DNA from: Microdochium bolleyi
Lineage: Eukaryota > Ascomycota > Sordariomycetes > Xylariales > Microdochiaceae
Assembly (NCBI GenBank): GCA_001566295.1
Contig: KQ964248.1
Coordinates: 2,418,001-2,482,000, forward strand
Direction of reading: 5' to 3'
DNA: 64,000 nt
The notes beneath the pieces were generated by a model. The model did no database searches. It saw only the letters and a list, made by a program, of their open reading frames with translations, and had not been told where the DNA came from. This document shows positions 32,883-44,211 of the stretch, one piece after another. Position 1 is the first letter of the stretch. Every line of letters begins with the position of its first letter. Made by a program: the position numbers and the translations under genes.

Positions 32883-33489
32883 CTACCTCCCTCCGCGACC
32901 GCTCGCCCGCGCCCTGCTGACTGTGGCACGTCCTCTTGCGAGACCGACACCGCGGCCTCTGGCGTTGCGACTCCTGAACATGGGCGCGTTCCTGTTATCA
33001 AGGGGAAAGAGGAGACGTTAGCAACAACAACAATCAAAGCGGAAACGAACAACAGGAAGCGCCGCGGGAGAGACGTACTTGAGCATGTCGGGCACGATGA
33101 AGAACCGCACGTGGGATCCCCGGATGTACACCTGGTCCAAGTGGCTGACGCGCCCGTCGCGGGCGGTGACGGTGATGTCCTTGAGCTGGATGTTCATGTT
33201 GTCCTCGGCTGGAAAGATTTCAAAAAGTACAAAACATCAGCATTCCCTTCCTTCGCGAGGTAGGCCTGTGGTCCGGAGAGGAGGATCGAGATGGGGGAGA
33301 AAGCGGGCGGGGAAAAAACAGGTCAAGTCGTCGTTGTTCGTGGGCTTGGCTTGGCGGGGGACGGGAGGAAGGAGGCGCACCTTCGAGGAGCTTGCCGCGA
33401 TATGTCTGGCCCGAGGTGATCTCGAGGGTGATGATGTGGCCCTGGGCCTCGTTGAGGAGCTTGATCGGGATGCCGATTGTCGACGTCAT
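32883..33489 (-). CDS. SMD3: Small nuclear ribonucleoprotein SmD3
   Basis: Core Sm protein of the spliceosomal U1, U2, U4 and U5 snRNPs. Exons are 33489-33381, 33208-33079 and 32991-32883, giving 115 aa. The Sm1 motif is GIPIKLLNEAQGHIITLEI...GQTYRGKLLE, joined across intron 33209-33380 to AEDNMNIQLKDITVTARDG. Sm2 is VYIRGSHVRFFIVPDMLK. The last exon adds NAPMFRSRNARGRG followed by an Arg/Gly-rich tail with several RG dipeptides (ending SGRGGR), as expected for the symmetric dimethylarginine tail of SmD1/D3. Introns are 172 and 87 nt, the second with a GCTAAC branch site. It is divergent from tryptophanyl-tRNA synthetase. The order of motifs favours D3 over D1 or LSm4. Confidence 0.94.
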
Positions 33490-34091
33490 GTTGGGCAGGC
33501 GGGCGGTCTGGACGGTCCGCGGTATGTGTGTGTATGTGTGTATAGGCTCCCGGCGGTGCGCGTAAGGCTCGAGGCTCTCAATCGAATTCAGACGTGGCAG
33601 ATGGAAAAGAATAGACCGCGCGCGCTATTCGTGTGTGTAAGCGCCAAGGTAATTGGTGCTGGTCGGTGTCGCGTGCGTAGTCGTCGTCGTTCGTCGTCGG
33701 TGGATGTGTTCTGCGATGCGCTGCCTACCGCTGCTCTCTTTGGCTGCTGCTAACAATTTCGCACTGCGGTGCCTGGAGAGCTTCGAGGTACCTTGGTACA
33801 TGCAAGGGACCCTGTCTGGTGCCGCTAGTTCGTAATGGTGCTAGCGTAGGACGGCAACCCCAAGATGTTGGAGGGGTTGTGCGGAACTGCAGCACGTAGA
33901 GTGCCCCTCGGAAGTTCCGATGCGACGACGGAAGGACTGAGTCACTCGCGACGACGTGTCATAAGAGCACACCACATATATCACGGGTCTGGGGGAAGCT
34001 TTGAATTGGCGGATCATACCACTCACCTGGGCATTCGAGAGGCTTCCACTATACTCACTTTTGACTACATCCATACACTACTTCAGACACA
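33490..34091. promoter_or_regulatory. Bidirectional promoter region, SMD3 and tryptophanyl-tRNA synthetase
   Basis: About 600 bp between divergent start codons. An imperfect TG/TATG repeat lies at 33522-33544. GTCGTCGTCGTT-like units occur near 33676-33700. No specific regulatory site was identified. Confidence 0.5.
33522..33544 (+). repeat. Imperfect TG dinucleotide repeat
   Basis: Runs of TG broken by TATG, about 23 nt, in the SMD3 5' leader/promoter. Simple repeat only. Confidence 0.75.
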
Positions 34092-35746
34092 ATGGCTGAG
34101 CCGGAAGCTCCCACGCAGGCCCCTCCGGCGGCGCCGGCAGCAGCAGCCAGCAAGCAGGTCGTCGACCCGTGGAACGTGGCCGGCGAGATCGGCGAGGACG
34201 GCAAGGCCAAGGCGATCGACTACAACAAGCTTGTCGAGGAGTTCGGCACCAAGCTGATCGACGAGGAGCTGCTGCAGCGCTTCGAGCGCGTGACGGGCCA
34301 CAAGCCGCACCGCTTCATGCGCCGCAAGATTGTTTTCAGCGAGCGCGACCTGGGTCTGATTCTCGACCGCTATGAGAAGGGCGAGCCCTTCTTCCTGTAC
34401 ACGGGCCGCGGGCCGAGCAGCGACAGCATGCATGTCGGCCACACGCAGGTGTTTGACTTTTGCAAGTGGCTGCAGGACGTCTTCGACGTGCCCTTGGTCA
34501 TCATGCTGACGGATGGTAAACAAACTCACTCATGGTACATAAGTCATGGCGAGCTCCAGCTAACAAAGAAAACCAGACGAGAAGTTCCTCTTCAACGAGA
34601 AGCTCACGGTCGAGGACACTCGGAGCTACGCCAGGACCAACGCGGCCGACATCATCGCCATCGGCTTCGACCCGGCCAAGACCTTCATCTTCTCTGACTA
34701 CGACTTCATGGGTGGCGCCTTCTACCGCAACGTCACGCGCTTCGCCAAGATGGTGACGTACAACACGGCAAAGGCCGTCTTCGGCTTCAACGACAGCTCC
34801 AACATCGGCAAGATCCACTTCGGCGCCATCCAGGGCGCCACGGCCTTCGCGACCACCTTCCCGCACATCTTTGGCGACGACGAGGCCCGCGTCGCAAAGA
34901 TCCCGTGCCTGATCCCCTGCGCCATCGACCAGGACCCGTACTTCCGCGTCACGCGCGACTGCGCCGCCAGGCTCAAGTATGCCAAGCCCTCGCTGATCCA
35001 CGCCCGGTTCCTGGACGCCCTGCAAGGGCCCGGGTCCAAGATGAGCGCGAGTAAAGACGAGTCGGCCATCTTCATGAGCGACTCCCAGAAGAAGATCAAG
35101 GACAAGATCAACAAGTATGCCTTTTCGGGTGGGCAGGTGTCCGCCGAGGAGCAGCGTGCCAAGGGCGGCAACCCAGATGTCGATGTGTCGTATCAGTACC
35201 TGAATTTCTTCATGGACGATGACAAGGAGCTCGCAAAGATTGGCGAGGACTACAGGAGTGGAAAGCTGCTGACTGGCGAGGTAAGCTCTTGGTCACACTG
35301 TCTGAGATCTGTGACTTCCCACTCCCGCGTTGCTCTACCAGACCGGCAACTCTTGCGATCTCCCTCCCCGTATGAGCCCTCACTAACGCATCTTCTTCTC
35401 CTCCACACAGCTCAAGGCGATCTGCATCAAGTACATGCAAGAATACGTCGCCGCCTTCCAGGAGCGCCGCGCCAAGGCCACCCCGGAGGTCGTGGCGCAG
35501 TTCATGTCCCAGCGGCCCCTGACCTGGAAGGGTAACCCGCAGAAGCCGTACACACACGACCTGGCGTCTGCGACCAGCAAACTCAGCGTGCAGGACGGTG
35601 GTGCTGCCGAGGGCGGCGGCGATGATGGCAAAATGACCAAGAATGCGCTGAAGAAGCTCGAGAAGGAGAAGGCGATCGCTGCAAAGAAGGCTGCGAAAGC
35701 GGCGGCGAAAACTGGTGGTGGTGATGATGAGGCGCCTGCTGCGTAG
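34092..35746 (+). CDS. Tryptophanyl-tRNA synthetase, cytoplasmic
   Basis: Class I synthetase charging tRNA-Trp in the cytosol. Exons are 34092-34515, 34577-35280 and 35411-35746, giving 487 aa. After a Pro/Ala-rich leader the protein shows FFLYTGRGPSSDSMHVGHTQ (HIGH box as HVGH), VPLVIMLTD joined by the first intron to DEKFLFNEKLT, and PGSKMSASKDES (KMSAS box). This is the eukaryotic/archaeal type rather than the bacterial or mitochondrial type. The C-terminus is Lys/Ala-rich and acidic (ALKKLEKEKAIAAKKAAKAA). The second intron (130 nt) begins GTAAGC and ends CACACAG. Exon phases agree throughout. Confidence 0.96.
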
Positions 35747-35986
35747 TTTAGCGTTGGTGAGCAAGTATGTCATGTCGTATGAGTGATGGCGATAAAAATA
35801 AAATTCACAATGAAGAACATAGCAACAAGTCACTCCGGGAACCCAACCTGAAGCTGATGGAGATAAAAGCACAAGATATCAAAGATCACCAAGATTGGCC
35901 TCGAATCACATAAGCGTTTGTTTTTAAATCAGTCGCTTCGCTAAATCTCTACCTGCCAAAGTCTTTTCCAGCGCCTTTCATCCAAC

Positions 35987-38204
35987 TCACTCCGGGATCT
36001 TCTGCCCCTGAACGTTAAGCACGGTCTTCAGGTGCTCAAAGTTCAGCTTCTCCTGCCTGTGGCAGGCAAGTAGATTGCTCGTCTTGAGAACATTCTTGAT
36101 GACACGCCCGTTCATGTCCAAGGCTGCAAGCTTGCTTACGTCCTCGGCGGACAGCACGTGGCTGTTCGGGTCGCGGTCGAGGAATCCTTGCCAGACAGCT
36201 GACCGCGCCTTGTGGTCGAGGTTTGGGTACTGGAGAGAGATGTGGATGCGCGAGTGGAAGGCCTCATCGATGTCGTCCATGCGGTTCGTGGTCATGAACA
36301 GGATTCCTTCGTAGTACTCGAGCGTCCTCAGGAAGATCGAGACAACACGGTTCCGAGCGAGATCTGTCGGGCTGCGGGCCTGGAGGAACACATCGCACTC
36401 GTCCAAAAGTAGGACTGCATCCCACTTGGCGACGAGCTCAAGGGCCTGGGAGAGCTTGGTCTCGAGGTCGTACTCGGGCAGGTCGCCCGCGGTGAGCGAG
36501 TAGAGGGGCACCCGCATGGTCTCAGCAACGCTCTCGGCAGTCAGCGTCTTGCCGATACCGGGGCCGCCGGAGAGGAGCATGATGATGCCGCGGCCTTTAC
36601 CTGAGATGACGTCGTCGAAGGCGTGCTTGTTCTTGACCTGACTTTGAGTGAAGGCCAGGATCAGAGATTTGTGGCCTTCGGGCAGGACCAGGGCGTCGAA
36701 CGCCTTGTCGTCAAACTCAATGTCAGAAATCTCATCGACGAACAACTCGAGCCACTTCTTAGTCTTGAGGGCGTAGCCTCTAACTACGGGTGTGCAGAGC
36801 AGGAGCTGCTCCTCCGTCAAGGCCATGGGCTTCTTGTCTCCAGCCAGGAAAACATCTTGCTCGCCCTCAGTGTTGTAGCTGTCATACGAGTTGTTGTAGT
36901 AGTTGTCATTGCTATCAGATGAGTGCACGCCGCTCTGAGCTTCAAGCTTCTGCAGAGATCGCAGCGTGAGCTGCTGGTCGGGATTTGCCTTTGCGTGGGC
37001 ATGCGAGTCGACCACGATCCGGCAGTTGACAGCAAGCTTGGACGGACCCCACGAAGTCTGCTCGATCGCCTGGCCGTCGTATCTGCGATAGTTGTAGCCG
37101 GCCAGGGCCTCGAATTTGCGGCCTCTTTCGATAAGCTTCGCCGTGATGGCGTCCTTGTCGAGGTGGTACTCGAGCGGGTAGCAATCAAGGTCGGTGATGG
37201 AGGTCGTGCCGCTAAAAGGGGGGATCAGGTACGCAGAGCTGACGAAGCCGAACCTCGTGCCGTCCCAGTCGACGCGCTCACACTTGAGTTGGAAGCAGTT
37301 GCCAAAGCGGCAGTGCTCTGCATACTCTCCCTGGTGCAGCTGGGTGGCAACGGGTTGGCCGTATCGGGTCGCCGAGATGATGCTGCCGGGGTGGAAGATG
37401 GCCCAGACGTGCTCGTAGGTGATGACCTTGTTCTTGATGTAGTCGTTGACGGCGGCGATGGTGTCCTTGAGCTCGGCATGCAGCACGTCGTGCAGCAGCT
37501 TCAGATGCTCCTTGGTCGCTTCGTCATGCTCCTCGTCGGCGAGGGCCTCAGTGAACTGTGGCCACCTGTGCACAAAAGGCCGGAATGGGGCAGCAAAGGT
37601 CAGGCGTGCCAGTGTTGTTGTGACACCAGGGTACGCTTTGAGCACCTTCTGGAGAGCCTCCTTGAGCAGTGGACTCTGGATGACGATGCTGTCGATCTCG
37701 AGCTTCTTGCGAGAGTCGTAGCTCTTCTCTGCGATGAAATTCGTGTTAGTCTGGATAGGTAGATTTGCTGCGGTTCTCTGTCGGTATTGGCTTACTGTTC
37801 CGCACCAGAAGGGCGTATCTCGCCGTGTCCTCGTCCTCGGCCGCCTCCTCAAGACCGTCTGGGTACTTTGTCGTCCAGCTGATGTTGTTCCACTCGTCAA
37901 TCTTCTGGTAGAGGTCCTTGGAGCCACAGACCATGCCGACCACCACGGGCTCCTTCTCCTCTTCCTCGCCCTCCTCATCAGAGTCCTCGTCACCGTCTTC
38001 CCCTCCATGCTCGCTGTCCTTTTGTGTGGAATCTTCTTTGGCATCATCTGCAGGGTTTTGTTGCGAGCCAGAGTCTTCTGGCGTCTGCTTGGCCAGTTGA
38101 GCTACCACAGAATCGGTGTTGGCGGTAGCTACCGTCTCTGGGATGGCGGCCTGCTCGGTGCCGACCACGACATAGCTCTCGGAACCGTCGTTTGATGAAG
38201 CCAT
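35987..38204 (-). CDS. AAA+ ATPase with N-terminal DUF7025-like region
   Basis: Fungal AAA-family ATPase of unknown role. Exons are 38204-37796 and 37728-35987, giving 716 aa. The first 90 residues are very acidic (runs of Glu/Asp near DEDSDEEGEEEEKEP). The middle part (YEHVWAIFHPGSII and later) resembles the region placed before AAA domains in many Pezizomycotina proteins (DUF7025). The ATPase domain has Walker A SGGPGIGKTLTAES (about 526), Walker B AVLLLDECDVFLQ (about 579), sensor-1 MTTNRMDDID and an arginine-finger region AFHSRIHISLQYP. These motifs are complete, so the ATPase should be active. It converges with tryptophanyl-tRNA synthetase over only 240 bp. The substrate is unknown; it is not BCS1, since no N-terminal membrane segment is seen. 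Confidence 0.88.
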
Positions 38205-40236
38205 TGTGAGATTATGTTAGACACTGATATGATCTAAGTGCCAGGTGTCCCAGTTGAGGTTTGTCGGCCGTGACCTTGAGCTTGAGTTTAGAGAGGTTCA
38301 AGGTTATCGTGGGCGTACCGCAAAGCCTGCAATGGAGCCGGTGGAGTGTTCAAGAGATGGTCATGAGCTGGCAGAAAAGAATGCTGCTCCAACTCCTTCC
38401 TCGAGAGCAAGCACAGCGATACTTATAATCAGGGAGGGTCTAGGCAGTCACCGCCACCCGCTGTCGCTTGCATACCGGTACGTGTATACAAATGGACCCC
38501 CAAGGCAGGCACGATCCGTGGTCCCCACCTGGACCCTGCCGTCTTTGCCAGGCTGCCTGCGAAGCCAGGCTAAGTCCTGGAGCGGCCTCGCGCGCCCCCT
38601 GCGCATGGCTGACTTGCATGCTTAGGTCCTGGGGCTGTAAGCACGGCTCGGACCCGCGATCCATCGCCAGCTTACCAGTATTGAGGTATGGATATCTCAC
38701 ATAATTCTAGAGCAAATCCCGTGGTCTCAGGCTCCTCGTGCGCGAGGCGCTCGATAGTCGTACACCTAGTCCCATCCGGCCACCTGTTGTGCGTCACAGG
38801 CCGAGGCGTTCTGCTAGGCAGGTAAGGACTCAGTAAACCACTAGCTGTAGCTGGTACCCTCCGGACGGTTGCTGAAACAAGACATTGACGTAGAACCATG
38901 TCATCGCCGGGTGTGTCAGACGGCAAATACCAGCCGTGGCCCCCTGGGCTACGTGCACCGTATTGTAGTAATATTCACCGGGTGCCGGCGGCCTCAGGGT
39001 CGTCCACTCTCCTCTGTCAGTGGGCCAAGCGTGTGCGTTGGCGCCCTCGGACTGCCAGGGCCTCGGCAATGCGCCGCCCGACCCCCCTTGTAACCCACAG
39101 CGGAGGGAACCCCGAACGGGGGGCTGAGCAGATGCCCCGGAACGCCTCAACTTCAGCCGCGTCCGCTTCCCGCTACCAGGCACCGGCTAGTCTAGTCCGG
39201 CGGCGGCTTTCCTTCATGGGAAGTCCGTTCCAGTGCGTTCACACAAGACGGGGAGTGAAGGTGTTGGAGAGCAACGATCCGTATTCGTCATTTCATGATT
39301 GAACCATCGTGTCGGGGCTTAATGATATCATGTGTATGCTCGTACATACACCTACTTTCTTTCGCTTGAAATTGAATCCGCGATCACTGCTCATTTACGA
39401 CTTATACAATATTCATTGGTCCGAAGCATGTGAAATGCTACTGAATCAGGGAACGCTGGCCAGAGCGTTGACCACTTGCAAGGGGAATACCGTCTCCTAC
39501 CTACTGCTCCGCCTCAGGACTGGAGGAGCTCGAACCTGATGAATCAAACCTTCCAGGGGCATGCTCTTCAGAATGGCAGGATCTGGACGCTTCGGCAGTC
39601 AGATTCACCCTCGTCGTACTGAGGCATCAGATGCGTCTCAACGTGGCCAGTAGAACAGAGACGGCACAGTCAGCGTAGCAAGGCTCTAGCATCACGGCCA
39701 AAGACATCTGGACATCGCAACTCTGAGAAAACTCCAAGATCAGAACATATGTGACATGAGATTATCTATCGTTGCGCCCAGAAATTCACTAATCGTCGTC
39801 AGAACTTCAATGCTCCAGATCCTAAAATTCATCATCGAATGCGCCTTCCAGTCCTTGACTCCCGAGACACCACCCCAACTCTTGGATGTGAACCTCTCCG
39901 TGAAACAGCGAAGGGTGTAAAGAAAAGGGGGAAAAGTAAAAAAAACGCCCAGCCATTGGGTATCCGGTATTGAGGGGGAAAGAGGGCATGCAGAAACCAA
40001 TATAAGAATGGAGGCCCGAGTTTCTTCCTTGTTGCTGTCTCGTTGCACGTTGTGGAGCAATCAGCTTGCTGATGCTCAGGTCGTCCTCGACCTCTTGGCT
40101 ATTTGCGCCGTCTCCCGTGACCGTGATAATGTGTCGTCAAGACAAAACGTGGCAGTTTAGTCCAAACTCCTGAAAGATGTCCTCTGCGGATCAGTGGCGA
40201 CAACGCGGGGAACAAAGCTTGGATCCTCGAAACGAC
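38205..40236. other. 2-kb spacer, with a possible coding fragment
   Basis: This region lies between the AAA ATPase start and the 3' end of the 2EXR gene, both minus strand. It holds the ATPase promoter. A coding-like segment without an obvious ATG is seen on the minus strand at about 38830-39030, ending in YQLQLVVY and a stop; it could be an exon or a relic. The rest, including the AT-richer 39300-40150, shows no gene. Confidence 0.4.
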
Positions 40237-41682
40237 CTAGCCAACAACAATGTCGCTCTGCATGCCCGTCTTTCTCCCCGGCACATCGTGGTATCGCTCC
40301 TGGAACTTACCCTCCTCTCTATTGACCACAGCAACGAACTCGATGTGCCGAATCTTGTTGTGTGCGCCTTCTGCCTTCTTCCACTGCACAAAACGTTTGT
40401 AGAGTCTCTGCTCATGGGCGTCCTCGCTGACCCGTATCAGTGCCTTTGGTGTCTCGTCGTCACCTACGACGGATGTGCGTGTCATGTAGATGGTCTCCAC
40501 GTTGGGCCATGACAGCGATATCGTGAGCCAGCAAGGAGAGGCATTCTCCATGAGCTGGGGTGACTCAACCTGCACCGCGATGAACCGCACACGCTCCCGA
40601 TCCTGTCCCTGGAATTGGTGGCGCGTACAGCTATATGCACGGCAGCCGGGGCAGCAGGGCTCGAGAAGGACGATGTCGGAGTTCACATCCATGGCCTGGA
40701 TGTGTTTGTTGTCTTCCACGTGATAGGAATAGGCGGGGATGACCTTGAACATGGGTTGGTAGTGCAGCTGCGCCACGTACCACGACGTCTGGCAAGCGAG
40801 GAACCATTTTGGTTGCTTGTTCTGGACCTTGCCATTGAAGCTCCCACCGAAGAGTCCTGGGCGTGAACGGTTGCGCAGATATACCACACGCGGCTCGATC
40901 GCAGCTTCCCAAACCATGATCTGAAGCTCTCGAGGCAGTTGGCCGAACATGTGGAAGTCTGTGAGAGGCTTCGCCAAGCGTGCAGAACGACGGGGGTGTC
41001 GACTTGCCGACGCAGGCGTCGCCGCTGAACGCTTGCGAACACGACCACTGGTGACTTTGCTGATGACATTATCCACAGGAGTTGGCTCCCTGGACGACCA
41101 CGTAGCCTCTGTGCTTCCTCGCGAGCGGCGAGCTCGCTTATTCGCCGATGACTTGCGCAAGCTTGACTTGCTTCTTTTCGGGCGAGAAGAAGGCTCGCCA
41201 TGCATGTCGACTTCTCCATCGTGGTTGATGCTGCGCGAATCCTCAAAGTTCTCGACAAGCCTAGGGCGAACCCGGCTCTTGACTGAAGCTCGAAGCTTGG
41301 CCTTGACTGAGTCGTCTTCGCCAGGTAGAAGGACTGCGAGATTGTCCTTTGTCATGGACCTCGTTACTGGACGCGGAGGCGGCTGAGCCAGCAGGTTGCG
41401 GAACATGAGAGGCGTGCTAAGCATTTCATCGTCTGCATCCATCATGGAGAAATCGTGGACCACGAGAGGGTCAGAGGCAGAGTGGACGAAACGTAAGGGC
41501 TTCGATGATGAGGCGGGAAAAGTGCCGAGTGACAGGTCGTCAACGCCTAGCGCCGCAAAGTTGGGCACCATCACGAGATCTTGGGGGTCGGATGGACCCA
41601 AGATCGAGGGCTTCACTACTGAGTCGCCGTCGTCCACTGGTCCATCATTCATGGCTGCTCCTCGCACGTCTAGAGACTGCAT
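40237..41682 (-). CDS. 2EXR-domain protein of unknown function
   Basis: Intronless 481-aa protein starting MQSLDVRGAAMNDG; Met11 at 41652 could also be the start. The first 230 residues are disordered and basic in part, with RPKRSKSSLRKSSANKRARRSR as a probable nuclear signal and an RHPRRSARLAKP stretch. Around residue 237 the motif FHMFGQLPRELQIMVWEAAIEPRVVYLRNR matches the 2EXR domain, an F-box-like module common and expanded in filamentous ascomycetes and of unknown function. A CCPGCRAYSC cysteine cluster follows. No other enzyme motif is seen. The family call is made from the domain only; the biological role cannot be inferred. Confidence 0.8.
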   Translation of the reverse strand: MQSLDVRGAAMNDGPVDDGDSVVKPSILGPSDPQDLVMVPNFAALGVDDLSLGTFPASSSKPLRFVHSASDPLVVHDFSMMDADDEMLSTPLMFRNLLAQPPPRPVTRSMTKDNLAVLLPGEDDSVKAKLRASVKSRVRPRLVENFEDSRSINHDGEVDMHGEPSSRPKRSKSSLRKSSANKRARRSRGSTEATWSSREPTPVDNVISKVTSGRVRKRSAATPASASRHPRRSARLAKPLTDFHMFGQLPRELQIMVWEAAIEPRVVYLRNRSRPGLFGGSFNGKVQNKQPKWFLACQTSWYVAQLHYQPMFKVIPAYSYHVEDNKHIQAMDVNSDIVLLEPCCPGCRAYSCTRHQFQGQDRERVRFIAVQVESPQLMENASPCWLTISLSWPNVETIYMTRTSVVGDDETPKALIRVSEDAHEQRLYKRFVQWKKAEGAHNKIRHIEFVAVVNREEGKFQERYHDVPGRKTGMQSDIVVG

Positions 41683-44211
41683 CACGGCCGTGATTGTTTT
41701 GTGGTGTTGTGGCCAGATCGGATTTACGAACGTGACCACAGACAACTGGTTGTGCTATGTAGGATATGTCTAGACTGTGTTTGCCGTCAGCACATGGGTA
41801 CAGATTGACAACGAGCTGAATGCGGCATATCATCCGCATGTTCGCCGACTCGCCAGGAGTGAGCAGGGAGAGTTGTAACACTGACCTTGGTGAGAGGCTG
41901 TGGAGCTTGACAAGGTAGCGGTGACGGACTGGAGAAATGCCGGTGAGGCCTTGCTGGAGTTGGGCTGGGGATGCGGTCTCGTGATACGTGAATCTGCAGC
42001 TAGTCAAGGCCAGGAGTCGGAGGCTCTGGCGTGGATGACCTGGCCGCTATCGCAGGCGGGCGGTGGCTCAGAGGTCACAGATCAATCACGCGACGAGGAC
42101 CGTCTCTCTTGTGCTCCGCTGCGGAGGAGGAGATGCAGTCCCTGGAGTCGGGAGCGAAGCACGAAGTCGTCTTTGGGGTGCGGCCGCGGCGGTCAAGAGG
42201 CCGGTGGCGCGCGTGGTATGGGGCGTGCTCTAGCCGCTGGGACCGGGGACGACGAAGGCGAGGGCAAGGATGGCGGCGCCGAGCATGCAGGCTGATGGTG
42301 TTGAAGGTGTCGGGTGCTGCGTGGCAGGCAGAGGTCGTACCTGGAGCTGGCGGAGGAAGCGGGACATGAGGTGAGTTTGAGTGAGGCCTTGAATGAGGAC
42401 GCGGACGCTCGAGGAGCTGGCTGCAGGTGAGCCGCCGGCCGCCAGAGTGCAGGCGTGCCTGCTGGTGACAGCACCCGGAGGGCTGGAGGGACAGCGGGCA
42501 GGGTGCGGGGCAGCTTGATCGCCTGATTGATGATGCGGGCGCCTGGGTGGCACCTGCTGAGGCACGGGATGCGTCGACGTTGATGGATGGGTGGGGGCAA
42601 GGCCCAGCCCGACAAGACCCAGGGCCGCTGCTTCAGGCCGGGCTATCGTTGATTAAGTTGTCCTACAAGTGTCCCCTATCACGCGGTCCGGACCTCCGCT
42701 GCGCAGTGGTGTTCCGGCGGACAATACTAGGCCCTGACCCGATCCAGTCTGTCCGCACGTCGAAGCCGTGGTGGTTGCGCTTTGCTTTTGCGGCTCGGCG
42801 CATGTCAAGACGAACCAAGCGTTTGGGAGGGCAGAGCAGCATTGGGTCACTTTTGGGGAAGCCACCCGGGTTTCGTCATGGCCTGGTGTCGGGGTTTTTG
42901 GACACCGATGCCCAAGGCGCACTGCTCCATGACGCACTGCGCTGGGTCGGCGCCGCCCAGCAATAAATAGTCAAGACCAAAGGGTGGCCCGTCCACCCCA
43001 CGCAATCCTTCCACCGGGCTGCGCCGTCGTCATCTGAGATAAGCTTGTTGCTGTCGTCCCAAAGACCCTGGCATTCTGAAATGCCATCCCCGCACGTGGA
43101 TGGAGATCACGGCCCGCATGCTAAGGTGTGGGGCCGCGCCCTGCTGGTTTAGGCCAAGCTGGGTTAGGGTTCCGACGGCTTCTCCCGCGCGGTCGACATT
43201 TCTTGAATCTCCCCTTATGGCTGTGCATCTGGGTCCCGGTGCCTCTCACAGGACAACAGTGGGCAGTTGGTCGTCGGCGTTATCATCAGACAATCTCCGG
43301 AAACAACGTGAGACTCTGGGTCCCGTCCTGAACAGATTCACGTCCATATCATGATCGTGACTACAGTGCTCCGTACTTTGAGGTTGGTCAGGACGATCTC
43401 TATGACCAGGACTGAATGAGACCTTTTGCGCAGAACTTCCTCATTCGGTTCTCAAGGTCTCACTAAATGTGGCATTGTTTCTTGTTCGACCAGAAAGACT
43501 TTGCACCACAACCTTGCCTGTACCGATTTTCCTAACAGCGCACCCCAATATCGCTTGTCTCTGCTGCGAGCAGTACCTCAGTAACTTGGTGGACTTTTTG
43601 GTGGCCGCGGCGGCAGATGCAACTGACTTCTGACGTCCGCAACTCGTTGGGCAACCTTGCACACGACTTTTGCCATTTATTATATACCTTCCTCGGTACA
43701 AAGGGACACTTGGAGGCCCGTTTACTTGTCATGGGTGGGGTTGAAAGTGGTTATGACTGCCGGTTGTTTTGTCCATTAAGAGTAACCAACTACTGGGCCA
43801 AAATCCGCAACTCCTTGATACGCTGTTCCACAGATATCACAACGTTGGTAACAACCCTGCGCGATTCTGGCCCGCACACCATGACCGCTCGGCTCGCTCC
43901 CACGGCAAGAGTCATTGGCTACCAAAGCACTCTGCAACCTGTTCCATGACATCCAGAAATCCATAGACTACTATCACCATAAATTCGGGAGACCACCACA
44001 AGTACTACATCATGTATCTCCGAAAACACCCCCTTGTGTGCTCCGGCCCAGGAAACATCATAATGCTGATGCCATCTCGGAGAAAGCTCTCTCTGCCTTT
44101 GGCTTTGAAAACTATGTACATGTGAAACGGCAATCTATAAAGACCATCTATAGTACTCGAGAGCGGTCTCAGAAAATCAAGAGAATATCAAACCCTTGAT
44201 ATCAACAGTCC
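41683..44211. other. 2.5-kb divergent spacer, no gene recognised
   Basis: The stretch separates the 2EXR gene (minus) from the F-box-like gene (plus) and should hold both promoters. Its left half (about 41900-42950) is GC-rich with overlapping open frames on both strands, none with recognisable motifs; its right half is less GC-rich. A short minus-strand frame near 42362 reads MSRFLRQLQ followed by a GT donor-like site, but I could not build a gene from it. Confidence 0.45.

Noticed and set aside
36923..37762. Long plus-strand frame opposite the AAA ATPase gene
   Set aside because: It is antisense to a well-supported gene with conserved motifs; GC-rich codons commonly leave the opposite frame open.
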